The notes below the pieces were generated by a model. It was given only the letters and a program-made list of their open reading frames with translations. It searched no databases and was not told the origin of the DNA. A stretch of DNA of 64,000 nucleotides, taken from positions 4,340,001-4,404,000 of the forward strand of contig NZ_CP022823.1 in NCBI RefSeq assembly GCF_002269255.1. Direction: 5' to 3'. The position numbers and the translations under genes are program-made. The DNA comes from Klebsiella quasivariicola. Its GTDB lineage: Bacteria; Pseudomonadota; Gammaproteobacteria; Enterobacterales; Enterobacteriaceae. Below are positions 36,139 to 43,940 of the stretch, in pieces; within the stretch, counting starts at the first letter, position 1, and every line of letters begins with the position of its first letter.

Positions 36139-37011
36139 ATGAAGACGACCCACACCGAATTTGAACGCTATTACCAGCAGGTACGCTCGCGGCAAAAGCG
36201 CGATACCGTCTGCTGGTCGTTACTCCTGCTGGCGCTCTATTTTGCCGCCGGCAGCGCCGCAGAATTTAATCTGCTGACCATCTGGCACTCGCTGCCCCAC
36301 TTCTTTGACTATATGGCAGAGACCATTCCGCCTCTGAGTGCCGGTAACCTGTTCGCCGATGTGCAGACCAAAGGCTCGCTGGCCTGGTGGGGCTATCGCC
36401 TGCCGATCCAGCTGCCGCTCATCTGGGAAACCCTGCAGCTGGCGCTGGCCTCGACGCTGGTGGCGGTCGCCATTGCCACCATCTTCGCGTTCCTCGCCGC
36501 CAACAACGCCTGGACCCCAGCGCCGGTACGCTTTGCCATTCGGGTACTGGTGGCGTTTTTGCGCACCATGCCCGAGCTGGCGTGGGCGGTGATCTTTGTC
36601 ATGGCGTTCGGCATCGGCGCGATCCCGGGATTTCTGGCGCTGATGCTGCACACCGTCGGCAGCCTGACCAAACTGTTCTACGAGGCGGTGGAGAGCGCGC
36701 AAAACAAACCGGTACGCGGCCTGGCGGCCTGCGGCGCGTCGCCGCTGCAGAAAATCCGCTTCGCCCTGTGGCCGCAAGTGAAACCGCTGTTTCTCTCCTA
36801 CGGCTTTATGCGGCTTGAAATCAACTTCCGTTCGTCGACGATTCTCGGCCTGGTGGGCGCGGGCGGTATCGGCCAGGAGCTGATGACCAATATCAAGCTC
36901 GACCGCTACGATCAGGTGAGCATCACCCTGCTGCTGATCATTCTGGTGGTGTCGGCGCTGGACATGCTGTCCGGTCGTCTGCGCCTGTGGGTACTGGAGG
37001 GTAAGAAATGA
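36139..37011 (+). CDS. phnE: Phosphonate-type ABC transporter permease PhnE (1)
   Basis: A 290-residue permease. FAIRVLVAFLRTMPELAWAVIFVMAFGIGAIPGFLALMLHTVGSLTKLFYEAVE is the PhnE hallmark, and FRSSTILGLVGAGGIGQELMTNIKLDRYDQ ends the protein. It starts 67 bp after phnD and overlaps the second permease by four bases. Confidence 0.9.
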   Translation: MKTTHTEFERYYQQVRSRQKRDTVCWSLLLLALYFAAGSAAEFNLLTIWHSLPHFFDYMAETIPPLSAGNLFADVQTKGSLAWWGYRLPIQLPLIWETLQLALASTLVAVAIATIFAFLAANNAWTPAPVRFAIRVLVAFLRTMPELAWAVIFVMAFGIGAIPGFLALMLHTVGSLTKLFYEAVESAQNKPVRGLAACGASPLQKIRFALWPQVKPLFLSYGFMRLEINFRSSTILGLVGAGGIGQELMTNIKLDRYDQVSITLLLIILVVSALDMLSGRLRLWVLEGKK

Positions 37012-37892
37012 GCGTCTGGCACATGCAACCGGATATCGCCGCCAGCCGGCGGCAGCATAAACAGCTCTATCAGGTCCAGGGGCGCTACCTGCGCTACCTC
37101 GGGCTGGTAGCGCTGGCCTGCGTGCTCTATTACGTCTGGTTTTTTCTGCAGTTCGGCATCAGCGGCGAACAGCTGACCACCGGCCTGCAGCAGATTGGCC
37201 GCTACCTGGCGCGGATGTTCGTCTGGCACGACTTCTGGAACTGGCCGTTCGGCTATTACTTCACGCAAATCGTCATCACTCTGGCAATCGTCTTCGCCGG
37301 GACGCTGACCGCCACGGTGCTGGCGCTGCTGCTCTCCTTTTTTGCCGCCCGCAACATCATGCGCGGCGTGGTGCTGGGGACCCTGGCCCTGCTGATGCGC
37401 CGTCTGTTTGATGTGCTGCGCGGGATCGATATGGCTATCTGGGGGTTGATTTTCGTGCGCGCGGTGGGTCTCGGGCCGCTGGCCGGGGTGCTGGCGATCA
37501 TCATGCAGGACACTGGCCTGCTGGGACGGCTGTACGCGGAAGGACACGAAGCTGTGGACCGCTCCCCCGGGCGCGGGCTGACCGCCGTGGGCGCGAACGG
37601 CCTGCAAAAGCATCGCTTTGGCATTTTTACCCAGTCGTTCCCGACTTTTCTCGCGCTGAGCCTGTATCAGATTGAATCCAACACCCGCTCCGCGGCGGTG
37701 CTGGGCTTTGTTGGCGCCGGCGGTATTGGGCTTATCTATGCCGAGAATATGCGCTTGTGGAACTGGGATGTGGTGATGTTTATCACCCTGCTGCTGGTGG
37801 CGGTGGTGATGATCATGGATACCCTTTCCGCCTGGCTGCGCCGTCGTTATATCGGCGGCGCCGCGGTGCCGCTGTATCAGGGCGGACGCTAG
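37008..37892 (+). CDS. phnE: Phosphonate-type ABC transporter permease PhnE (2)
   Basis: A 294-residue permease homologous to its neighbour: RLFDVLRGIDMAIWGLIFVRAVGLGPLAGVLAIIMQDTGLLGRLYAEG and RSAAVLGFVGAGGIGLIYAENMRLWNW. Two adjacent PhnE genes suggest a heterodimeric channel. REP remnants follow, one of them split by the IS110 element. Confidence 0.9.
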   Translation: MSVWHMQPDIAASRRQHKQLYQVQGRYLRYLGLVALACVLYYVWFFLQFGISGEQLTTGLQQIGRYLARMFVWHDFWNWPFGYYFTQIVITLAIVFAGTLTATVLALLLSFFAARNIMRGVVLGTLALLMRRLFDVLRGIDMAIWGLIFVRAVGLGPLAGVLAIIMQDTGLLGRLYAEGHEAVDRSPGRGLTAVGANGLQKHRFGIFTQSFPTFLALSLYQIESNTRSAAVLGFVGAGGIGLIYAENMRLWNWDVVMFITLLLVAVVMIMDTLSAWLRRRYIGGAAVPLYQGGR

Positions 37893-37986
37893 CGCGCCTT
37901 TGCGCCGGATGGCGGCTTATAAGGCCTTTTATGCCGATATTTTGTCGGGTGGCGCTTCGCTTACCCGGCCTTGTATTATTCCTTTC

Positions 37987-38163
37987 GTGCAGAGAGAACC
38001 GGCCAGTTCTTTCTGCCATGCAGTCCGGATGCCGCACCCGACCTTAGATCCTCAAATCTGTGTCGTAGATAATTCGCACCGGACTGCGCTCCTCCACAAG
38101 TGATAAACCGAACAGTATCATGGACCGGAACACCCGGTACCCCGCATTTGCAAGGATGGTTAC
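37987..38163 (+). ncRNA. IS110/IS621-type bridge RNA
   Basis: The 177-nt leader folds as known for the IS621 bridge RNA. The 5' stem-loop is gcagagagaac (37989-37999) with gttctttctgc (38006-38016). The target loop is closed by GCAGTCCGG (38020-38028) and CCGGACTGC (38079-38087). Inside are a left target guide ACCCGACCT (38036-38044) and a right guide TGTCGTAG (38061-38068). The donor loop carries ACAGTATC (38112-38119), identical to the right end, and TGCAAG (38149-38154), able to pair with the left end CTTGTA using one G-U pair. The RNA directs recombination between element and target. Confidence 0.82.
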
Positions 38164-38166
38164 ACC

Positions 38167-39153
38167 ATGGAAAACAAACTCCACTTTATCGGCATTGATG
38201 TTGCCAAAGCTAAACTCGATGTCGATATGCTGCGCCCTGATGGCCGTCACCGCAGCAAGAAATTTGCCAACACCCCAAAAGGCCATAACGAGCTCGTCAG
38301 CTGGTTGTGCGGTCATCAGGTCAGCAATGCCCACGTCTGCATGGAAGCGACCGGGACGTATATGGAAGATGTCGCCGCTCATCTCTCTGACGCGGGGTAT
38401 CTGGTCTCCATTATCAATCCGTTGCTCAGCAAAGCGTTCGTCCAGAGCCAGGGAATACGCAGCAAAACCGATACGGTGGATGCCCGCCAGCTGGCGTATT
38501 TTTGCCGGGAGAAACGCCCGGTGATATGGGAAGCCCCCCATCCGGTTGAGCGGGCCCTGCGGGCGCTGGTGCTGCGGCATCAGGCACTGACGGAAATGCA
38601 TGTTCAGGAGCAGAACCGGCGGGAAAGTGCCCGTGAAGTTCAGTTGCCGAGTATCGACATGCACCTGCTGTGGCTGGAGACGGAACTGAAGCGTATCGAA
38701 AAGCAGATAAAAGACCTGACGGATGATGATCCGGATATGAAGCACCGTCGCAAACTGCTGGACAGTATCCCGGGGATCGGAGCGAAAACATCGGCGGTGT
38801 TGCTGGCTTACGTGGGGCTGAAAAACAGATTCCTGGAAGCGAGGCAGTTCGCGGCGTTCGCGGGTCTGACACCAAAGCAGCATGAATCAGGCAGCAGCAT
38901 CCGGCGGGTGAGTCGGATGAGTAAAATGGGTCATATGTCGCTGCGCCGTGCGCTGTACATGCCGGCAATGGTGACGCTGTACAAGACAGAATGGGGTCGG
39001 ATATTCAGGGAACGACTGGAGAAGAGCGGAAAAAATGCAAAGCTGATCATCGGTGCAATGATGCGGAAGCTGGCACAGGTGGCGTACGGGGTCCTGAAAT
39101 CGGGACGCCCGTTCGATGCCACGCAGCATACGGAAAATGCTTGCATGGCATAA
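38167..39153 (+). CDS. IS110-family transposase (recombinase), IS621 group
   Basis: A 328-residue RNA-guided recombinase. The RuvC-like DEDD residues are D11 (IGIDVAKAKLDVD), E60 (CMEATGTYMED), D102 and D105 (SKTDTVDARQLAYF). The Tnp domain serine is S241 in ESGSSIRRVSRMSKMGHMSLRRALYMPA. Spacing of all five equals IS621 as I recall it. Two such proteins pairs are thought to bind target and donor loops of the bridge RNA. The gene starts 4 bp after the RNA and its stop codon overlaps the right end. Sequence appears intact, so the element may be active. Confidence 0.93.
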   Translation: MENKLHFIGIDVAKAKLDVDMLRPDGRHRSKKFANTPKGHNELVSWLCGHQVSNAHVCMEATGTYMEDVAAHLSDAGYLVSIINPLLSKAFVQSQGIRSKTDTVDARQLAYFCREKRPVIWEAPHPVERALRALVLRHQALTEMHVQEQNRRESAREVQLPSIDMHLLWLETELKRIEKQIKDLTDDDPDMKHRRKLLDSIPGIGAKTSAVLLAYVGLKNRFLEARQFAAFAGLTPKQHESGSSIRRVSRMSKMGHMSLRRALYMPAMVTLYKTEWGRIFRERLEKSGKNAKLIIGAMMRKLAQVAYGVLKSGRPFDATQHTENACMA

Positions 39154-39381
39154 CAGTATCTACGGTTCGTGCGGCCTGCCTTTAATTTATTCACCATGCT
39201 GGCTGAAACTGCCGGTATTGGCGATCTCAAAACCCCCGGTGGCGCTGCCGCTTACCGGGGCTACAGCGCTTTGCGATTTGGTAGCCCGGACAAGGCGCAG
39301 CGCGCCGCCTCCGGGAAAACGCCTGCGCCATGAGAGACATAACGCAGAAGAAATATCGGGAGCGCAATCTGCTCTGAAATA
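39153..39381. repeat. Duplicated intergenic unit, copy 1 (holding a REP pair)
   Basis: Starts ACAGTATCTAC, then ctgaaactgccggtattggc, a REP pair at 39233-39315, and a 57-bp block gcgccatgagagacataacg to tgctctgaaata (39325-39381). All three context blocks recur in the unit at 39426-39749 in the same order. The first bases double as the right end of the IS110 element. Confidence 0.55.
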
Positions 39382-39387
39382 ATAAAA

Positions 39388-39414
39388 AACTGTTTTTCCC
39401 GGACCAAAACAGTT
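39388..39414. repeat. Small inverted repeat between the duplicated units
   Basis: AACTGTTTT (39388-39396) and AAAACAGTT (39406-39414) form a perfect 9-bp stem. It lies between the two duplicated units and has no clear gene to terminate. Confidence 0.4.
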
Positions 39415-39425
39415 GCAAATCGATA

Positions 39426-39749
39426 ACAGTATCTACAACCCCAAATCACCGCTGGCGCAGGGGCTGCTGAAACTGCCGGTGCTGGCGGCCTCAACATCGC
39501 TGAGACGTTCCCGGAAGGCCGGGGCAGCCCGCATGGATGCGGGCTGAGGGCCGTGTTTTGCAGGGACGCTGCCTCGGCCCGACCCGAAGCCTGCAGGGAT
39601 AAGTCGAAGGGACCACGCAGTGGCGATGTTGCTGGCCGGAGCCCGGGGGTACAGGGGGCGGCGGCGACTGGCCGCCCCCTGTGCGCTCCAGGCGCCATAA
39701 GTGACATAGCGCAGAAGACATATCGGGAGCGCAATCTGCCCGGAAATAG
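39426..39749. repeat. Duplicated intergenic unit, copy 2 (holding a structured element)
   Basis: Starts ACAGTATCTAC, then ctgaaactgccggtgctggc, the 158-bp structured element, and a 59-bp block ggcgccataagtgacatagc to gcccggaaatag (39691-39749). About 50 of 57 positions in that last block agree with copy 1. Where copy 1 carries a REP pair, this copy carries a different palindromic element. Confidence 0.55.
39526..39682. repeat. 158-bp structured intergenic element, copy 2
   Basis: Begins with AGCCCGCAT (39526-39534) pairing with ATGCGGGCT (39537-39545) and ends with ACAGGGGGCGGC (39651-39662) pairing with GCCGCCCCCTGT (39671-39682). Length and plan equal the element at 23165-23322: short hairpin, about 100 bp of middle with CCGACC, GCAGTG and CCGGGGG in order, then a long hairpin. 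Stem sequences differ while pairing is kept. Confidence 0.5.
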
Positions 39750-39813
39750 CCCTGGATGGTAGCCCTGCTAAGCGCAGCGCGGGCAGGGACATTTCCGGTT
39801 GCGCCGATATTTC

Positions 39814-40115
39814 GCCGGGTGGCGGCTGGCGCCTTACCCGGCCTACCGGGGCCTCTCACAGGCTCACACCTCGTAGGCCCGGTAAGCGCAGCACCACCGG
39901 GCGATGCCATCCGGCACGGAGCCGCTTTATTGCCGGGTGGCGGCTACGCCTTACCCGGCCTACCGGGGCCTCTCACACGATCACACCTCGTAGGCCCGGT
40001 AAGCGCAGCGCCGCCGGGCGATGGCATCAGGCACGGAGCTGCGTTTATGCCGGGTGGCGGCTGCGCCTTACCCGGCCTACTCGTCCGGCTCCGACTGTCT
40101 GTAGGCCCGGCAAGC
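39814..40115. repeat. Tandem BIME array, 2.5 units of about 118 bp
   Basis: Units begin at 39814, 39932 and 40049 with gccgggtggcggct. Each holds two opposite REPs (gccgggtggcgg to acccggcctac, then gtaggcccggtaagcgc to ccgggcgatg) plus a short linker. The third is cut by the end of the HAD gene. The sequence acccggcCTac, the IS110 target type, occurs in each unit. Confidence 0.85.
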
Positions 40116-40117
40116 AT

Positions 40118-40795
40118 TTATCCGCTCCGCGATTCCAGCCGCCAGCTCAGCACCGGCCAGCCGTATCCGGCAGCGGCTGCCTGCAGCTGCGGACAGGGAT
40201 TGACCAGCCGCACGCGATCCGCATGCAGGCACAACGGCAGATCGTTAATGGAATCGGTATAAAACGTCACCTCGCCGTCATACTGCGGATGCGCCTCGCG
40301 CCACTGCGCCAGACGCGCCACCTTCCCCTGCTGATAGCTGGGGATCCCGGTGATTTCACCGCTGTAGCCGCCGTCGACCATCGCCACGTCAATGCCCAGC
40401 GCCTGATCAATCTCCAGCGCGGCGGCCACTGCCTGCACCAGCAGGCTAACCGAGGCGGAGATAATCAGCATCTGCTCCCCCTCGGCCCGTAGACGACGGA
40501 TAAGTTCCCACGCCTGCGGATAGACCCGGGGCAGGATCGCCTCGCGCACGCAGCGGGCCACCAGCGCGTCAACGTCCGACTTTGGTATTTCGGCCAGCGG
40601 GGCCTGGATCAGGGCCACATAATCGGCGATATTCATCTCTCCCCGGTCATAATCCGCCATCAGCCGCGCCTCGCGGGCAAGATACCCCTTCTGCGTCGCC
40701 AGCCCTTCGCGAACCATAAACTGGCTCCAGACCGTACTACTATCGCCCTGTATCAGGGTGTTATCGAGATCGAAAATCGTCAGCGAGTTGCCCAT
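40118..40795 (-). CDS. HAD-IB family phosphatase (SerB-like)
   Basis: A 225-residue haloacid-dehalogenase hydrolase of subfamily IB. Motif I is IFDLDNTLIQGDS (nucleophile first Asp), motif II MLIISASVS, motif III K in YQQGKVARL, and motif IV FYTDSINDLPL. Relatives include phosphoserine phosphatase and CicA; the substrate is unknown. ATG at 40795 lies behind AAGGGAAA; a start eight codons upstream is less likely. The gene ends inside the BIME array region. Confidence 0.88.
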   Translation of the reverse strand: MGNSLTIFDLDNTLIQGDSSTVWSQFMVREGLATQKGYLAREARLMADYDRGEMNIADYVALIQAPLAEIPKSDVDALVARCVREAILPRVYPQAWELIRRLRAEGEQMLIISASVSLLVQAVAAALEIDQALGIDVAMVDGGYSGEITGIPSYQQGKVARLAQWREAHPQYDGEVTFYTDSINDLPLCLHADRVRLVNPCPQLQAAAAGYGWPVLSWRLESRSG

Positions 40796-40889
40796 GTACT
40801 TTCCCTTGTTGATCAAAATAAGCGGCCGGGATCATGCGTAAAGAAGATGACAGGAAAATGAACCGGACGCCGCAGCGCCCGGCTCGCCA

Positions 40890-41759
40890 TCAGCCGGCGC
40901 GGACCTTCGCGGTGCGGAACACCAGCACGATCCCGCCGATGATCGCCACCATACCGACCATCGCCGCCGCCGGCAGCCGGTTGCCCAGCAGCAGATAATC
41001 CAGCAGCGCCGTGATAACCGGCACCAGATAAAAGAGGCTGGTGACATTAACGATATTTCCCGCGCTCAGCAGACGGTACAGCAGTAGCTGGGCGACCACC
41101 GAAATCAGCAGCCCGAGAAACAGCACCGGAATAATCAACCCGGCGTTAACGGTAAACTGGAAGCCGCTGACCGGGGCGATCAGCAGGCACAGCCCCAGAC
41201 TGACGGCGTACTGCAGCGGCAGGACATCCGCCGGCGCCTGACGGCTGCGCTTTTGCCACAGCGCGCCAAAGGTCATCAGCAGCAGCGCCGCCAGCGCAAA
41301 CAGGATCCCCGCCGTCGCCATCGGCGAGGCCGCCAGGCTGCGCCACACCAGCAGCACCAGCCCCGCCAGGGCAAGCAGCAGCCCTGACAGCCGCCGCCCC
41401 TGCAGGCGGCGCTCCACCACGCAAAGCGTAAGGATGGGCTGGATCCCCATGATGGTGGCGATAAGTCCCGGCGTCACGCCGTTGGCCATCGCCTCGAAGT
41501 AACAGACCGAATAGCCGCCAATCAGCATCAGACCGGTGGCCGCTGTTTGCAGGCGGGTGCCCGGCGCGGGCAGCCAGCGCCGACGGACGATAGCCAGCGG
41601 CGCCAGCGCGACCAGGGCAACCAGAAAACGAAAGACCAGCAGCGCCATCGGCGAGGCGTTATCCAGTCCCCAGCGGGTGAAGATGGCCGCGCTGCCCCAC
41701 AGCAGCACAAAAAGGGCCGTTGTCGCCTGCGAGGCGAGCAGAGAATAGCGAACGTGCAT
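40890..41759 (-). CDS. EamA-family (DMT) transporter
   Basis: A 289-residue inner-membrane protein with ten predicted helices in two EamA repeats, beginning MHVRYSLLASQATTALFVLLWGSAAIFTRWGL. Repeat 1 has MALLVFRFLVALVAL and FEAMANGVTPGLIATIMGIQPILT; repeat 2 ends VTSLFYLVPVITALLDYLLLGNRL. Family members export metabolites such as amino acids; cargo here is unknown. GGAG precedes ATG 41759; an upstream ATG at 41783 is possible. Confidence 0.88.
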   Translation of the reverse strand: MHVRYSLLASQATTALFVLLWGSAAIFTRWGLDNASPMALLVFRFLVALVALAPLAIVRRRWLPAPGTRLQTAATGLMLIGGYSVCYFEAMANGVTPGLIATIMGIQPILTLCVVERRLQGRRLSGLLLALAGLVLLVWRSLAASPMATAGILFALAALLLMTFGALWQKRSRQAPADVLPLQYAVSLGLCLLIAPVSGFQFTVNAGLIIPVLFLGLLISVVAQLLLYRLLSAGNIVNVTSLFYLVPVITALLDYLLLGNRLPAAAMVGMVAIIGGIVLVFRTAKVRAG

Positions 41760-42171
41760 AGCATGCTCCAGAACGTCAAACACAAGGTATCAAGCGTCAT
41801 ACCGGCAGGTAAGCGCCTGCTAAAGACGGCGTTAAGCGCCGAAAACAACCCGGTCTGGAGGGGGAGGCGGTGGACAGACAGTGGCGAAGCGATAATGAGG
41901 CGCAGACGTTATCCACCCCGCGTCGAAAGCGGCGCCGGGCAAAGTCTCACCAGAGATGGCGTAATGCGTCATGAAATGCCTCGTGGAATGCTTAATCAGA
42001 ATCCTGGCACAGGCCGTTCGGAAGTGACAACTGCCTTTTATGGGTGATCCGCCTCGCAGGTTGTTTATTTTTAATCGTAAATAAACGTAAAGGCGGCCTC
42101 GGCTTATTTAGCCGTTGTTTTTAATCGGCTATAAAACAAAGCAGTCTGCTTGCTACTTCGAAAATAACGAT
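41760..42171. other. Gene-free stretch between the EamA gene and the NlpC/P60 gene
   Basis: Holds the divergent promoters. The last 120 bp are AT-rich, with a TATAAAA at 42130-42136 that could be the -10 of the lipoprotein gene. No other structure is evident. Confidence 0.4.
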
Positions 42172-42738
42172 ATGAAGCCAAAACTGACGCATGCTCTCTT
42201 TTTAATTCCTTTTTTGTTGTTGGCAGGATGCTCCTCCTCACCGAAACAGGCAAAGAACACCAACTCTCATGCGGAGATGACCATTGATGGCGGTTCGGAC
42301 GATCTGATCCCGGTGGTGGCGGCCCTGCATGACCAGATGCACACCTGGCAGGGTACCCCTTATGAATGGGGCGGTACTGAACAAAGCGGCGTCGACTGCT
42401 CGGGTTTCGTCTGGCGCACGCTGAAGGATCGCTTTAACCTGCCGATGGAGCGGATCACCACCCGCGAGCTGCTGCACATGGGCGTGCGGGTCAATAAGCG
42501 GGATTTACGTCCCGGCGATCTGGTTTTCTTCCGTACCCGGGCCGGCATGCACGTTGGCTTTTACGATACCGATCATAATTTCCTTCACGCCTCGAGCAGC
42601 CAGGGCGTGATGCGCTCTTCGCTGGACAACCCTTACTGGGAGTCGGCGTTCTACCAGGCGCGCCGTTTGCCGAAGGAGTATAACGCGCAGATCACCATGA
42701 ACAGCGACACCCTGCATCTGGCGAAGAATCGCCGCTAA
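42172..42738 (+). CDS. NlpC/P60 family lipoprotein, putative murein endopeptidase
   Basis: A 188-residue lipoprotein (lipobox LLAGC, acylated Cys19) with a C-terminal NlpC/P60 cysteine peptidase domain. Cys is in GVDCSGFVWRTL, the first His in GMHVGFYDTDHN, and the last polar residue region is FLHASSSQG. The WQGTPYEWGG segment is typical. Such enzymes cut gamma-D-Glu-mDAP or mDAP-linked bonds in peptidoglycan. It resembles E. coli NlpC, Spr and YafL; I cannot say which is the ortholog. It is convergent with phoE across a shared terminator. Confidence 0.88.
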   Translation: MKPKLTHALFLIPFLLLAGCSSSPKQAKNTNSHAEMTIDGGSDDLIPVVAALHDQMHTWQGTPYEWGGTEQSGVDCSGFVWRTLKDRFNLPMERITTRELLHMGVRVNKRDLRPGDLVFFRTRAGMHVGFYDTDHNFLHASSSQGVMRSSLDNPYWESAFYQARRLPKEYNAQITMNSDTLHLAKNRR

Positions 42739-42764
42739 AAAAAAAGCCGCAGCAGGGCTGCGGC
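42737..42764 (-). terminator. Terminator of phoE (and convergent lipoprotein gene)
   Basis: GCCGCAGC (42746-42753) pairs with GCTGCGGC (42757-42764). On the minus strand the stem is followed by a run of nine T, giving a good intrinsic terminator for phoE. The A-run begins at the stop codon of the lipoprotein gene. Confidence 0.8.
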
Positions 42765-42782
42765 GGATGGTTCTGCGATTAA

Positions 42783-43835
42783 TCAGAACTGATAGGTCAT
42801 GCCCAGCGCCACGATGTCGTCATCATTGATGCCGAGTTTGTTATCGCTTTTCAGCTGGTTGATTTTGTAATCCACGAAGGCGTTCATGTTTTTGTTGAAG
42901 TAGTAAGTCAGGCCCACGTCAATGTAGTTAACCAGATCTTCGCTCCCTACCCCTTCGATATCCTTCCCTTTCGACAGCACATAGCCGAGGGACGGACGCA
43001 GACCGAAGTCGAACTGATACTGCGCCACCGCTTCAAAGTTCTGCGCCTTGTTGGCAAAACCGCCGCTGATCGGGGTCATTTTGCGGGTTTCAGAGTACAT
43101 GGTCGCCAGGTAGATATTGTTGGCGTCATATTTCAGGCCGGTCGCCCAGGCTTCCGCTTTCGAACCCTGGCCACGAGCCAGCAGGTTCTGATCGTTGGTA
43201 CGGTCGGAGCTGGTGTAGGCCGCGCTGATGGCGAAGTCGCTGCCGCCGAAATCATAGCTTAATGAGGTGCCGACGCCGTCGCCGTTCTGTTTCTTCGCTT
43301 CACGGCCTTCGTTTTTACCCTGGTACTGCAGGGTCAGATCCAGGCCATCCACCAGACCGAAGAAGTCGGTGTTGCGGTAGGTCGCCAGGCCGCTGGCGCG
43401 CTTGGTCATAAAGTTATCGGTCTGGGCAGAGGAATCGCCGCCGAATTCCGGGAACATATCGGTCCAGGCTTCCACATCGTACAGGGCGCCAAGGTTACGA
43501 CCGTAATCGAAAGAACCGTAATTTTTCAGCTTCACGCCGGCGAACGCCAGACGAGTCTTCTGGCTGGAGTCGCTCTCGGTTTTGTTGCCGGAGAATTCAG
43601 ATTCCCAACGGCCATAGCCGGTCAGGTCCTCGTTAATCTGCGTTTCGCCTTTAATACCGAAACGCACGTAAGTTTGATCGCCATCTTTGCTGTCATAATC
43701 GCTGAAATAATGCATGGCTTTAATCTTGCCGTACACATCCAGCTTGTTCGCGTTCTTGTTATAAACTTCCGCTGCCTGCGTCGCCGTTGAAGCCACAAAG
43801 CCCATCATCATTAATGCCAGAGTACTCTTTTTCAT
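42783..43835 (-). CDS. phoE: Outer-membrane phosphoporin PhoE
   Basis: A 350-residue general porin: signal peptide MKKSTLALMMMGFVASTATQA, then AEVYNKNANKLDVYGKIKAMHYFSDYDSKDGDQTYVRFGIKGETQIN. The constriction loop segment PEFGGDSSAQTDNFM and the C-terminal beta-strand ending in Phe (ALGMTYQF) are conserved. PhoE is anion-preferring and induced by phosphate starvation; position next to proBA is as in E. coli and supports PhoE over OmpC/OmpF. Confidence 0.93.
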   Translation of the reverse strand: MKKSTLALMMMGFVASTATQAAEVYNKNANKLDVYGKIKAMHYFSDYDSKDGDQTYVRFGIKGETQINEDLTGYGRWESEFSGNKTESDSSQKTRLAFAGVKLKNYGSFDYGRNLGALYDVEAWTDMFPEFGGDSSAQTDNFMTKRASGLATYRNTDFFGLVDGLDLTLQYQGKNEGREAKKQNGDGVGTSLSYDFGGSDFAISAAYTSSDRTNDQNLLARGQGSKAEAWATGLKYDANNIYLATMYSETRKMTPISGGFANKAQNFEAVAQYQFDFGLRPSLGYVLSKGKDIEGVGSEDLVNYIDVGLTYYFNKNMNAFVDYKINQLKSDNKLGINDDDIVALGMTYQF

Positions 43836-43922
43836 TATTCAGTCCTGGTGATTTATTTATACGCGCTATTCAATTGCGGGCGCTCGCCCCATCAAAAACT
43901 GGAGGTTTTTTAACGCCGGGAT

Positions 43923-43940
43923 ATTAAATATTTATGACAA
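43923..43940 (-). promoter_or_regulatory. Putative PhoB box of phoE
   Basis: The minus strand reads TTGTCATAAATATTTAAT. The first half matches the Pho half-site CTGTCAT at 6 of 7; the second half is weak. It is about 90 bp before the phoE start in an AT-rich leader, where phoE control is expected. Confidence 0.45.

Larger units (their letters stand above)
37970..39161 (+). mobile_element. Intact IS110-family insertion sequence, IS621 type
   Basis: The left end is core CT at 37970-37971 followed by TGTATTATT; the right end is ACAGTAT (39153-39159) followed by CT (39160-39161). These are the IS621-type donor half-sites. The left flank is a REP half ending acccggc, and the right flank begins acggttc, so the pre-insertion site reads acccggc-CT-acggttc. 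There is no target duplication, as expected for IS110. It contains one transposase gene and, ahead of it, the bridge RNA. About 1.19 kb, with no frameshift. Confidence 0.88.

Noticed and set aside
38044..38968. Long minus-strand frames opposite the IS110 transposase
   Set aside because: They read through the bridge RNA and the antisense of a clearly conserved recombinase.
39814..40115. Tandem repeat that could be mistaken for a CRISPR array
   Set aside because: The repeat unit is 118 bp with internal REP palindromes and conserved linkers, not short repeats with unique spacers; no cas genes are nearby.
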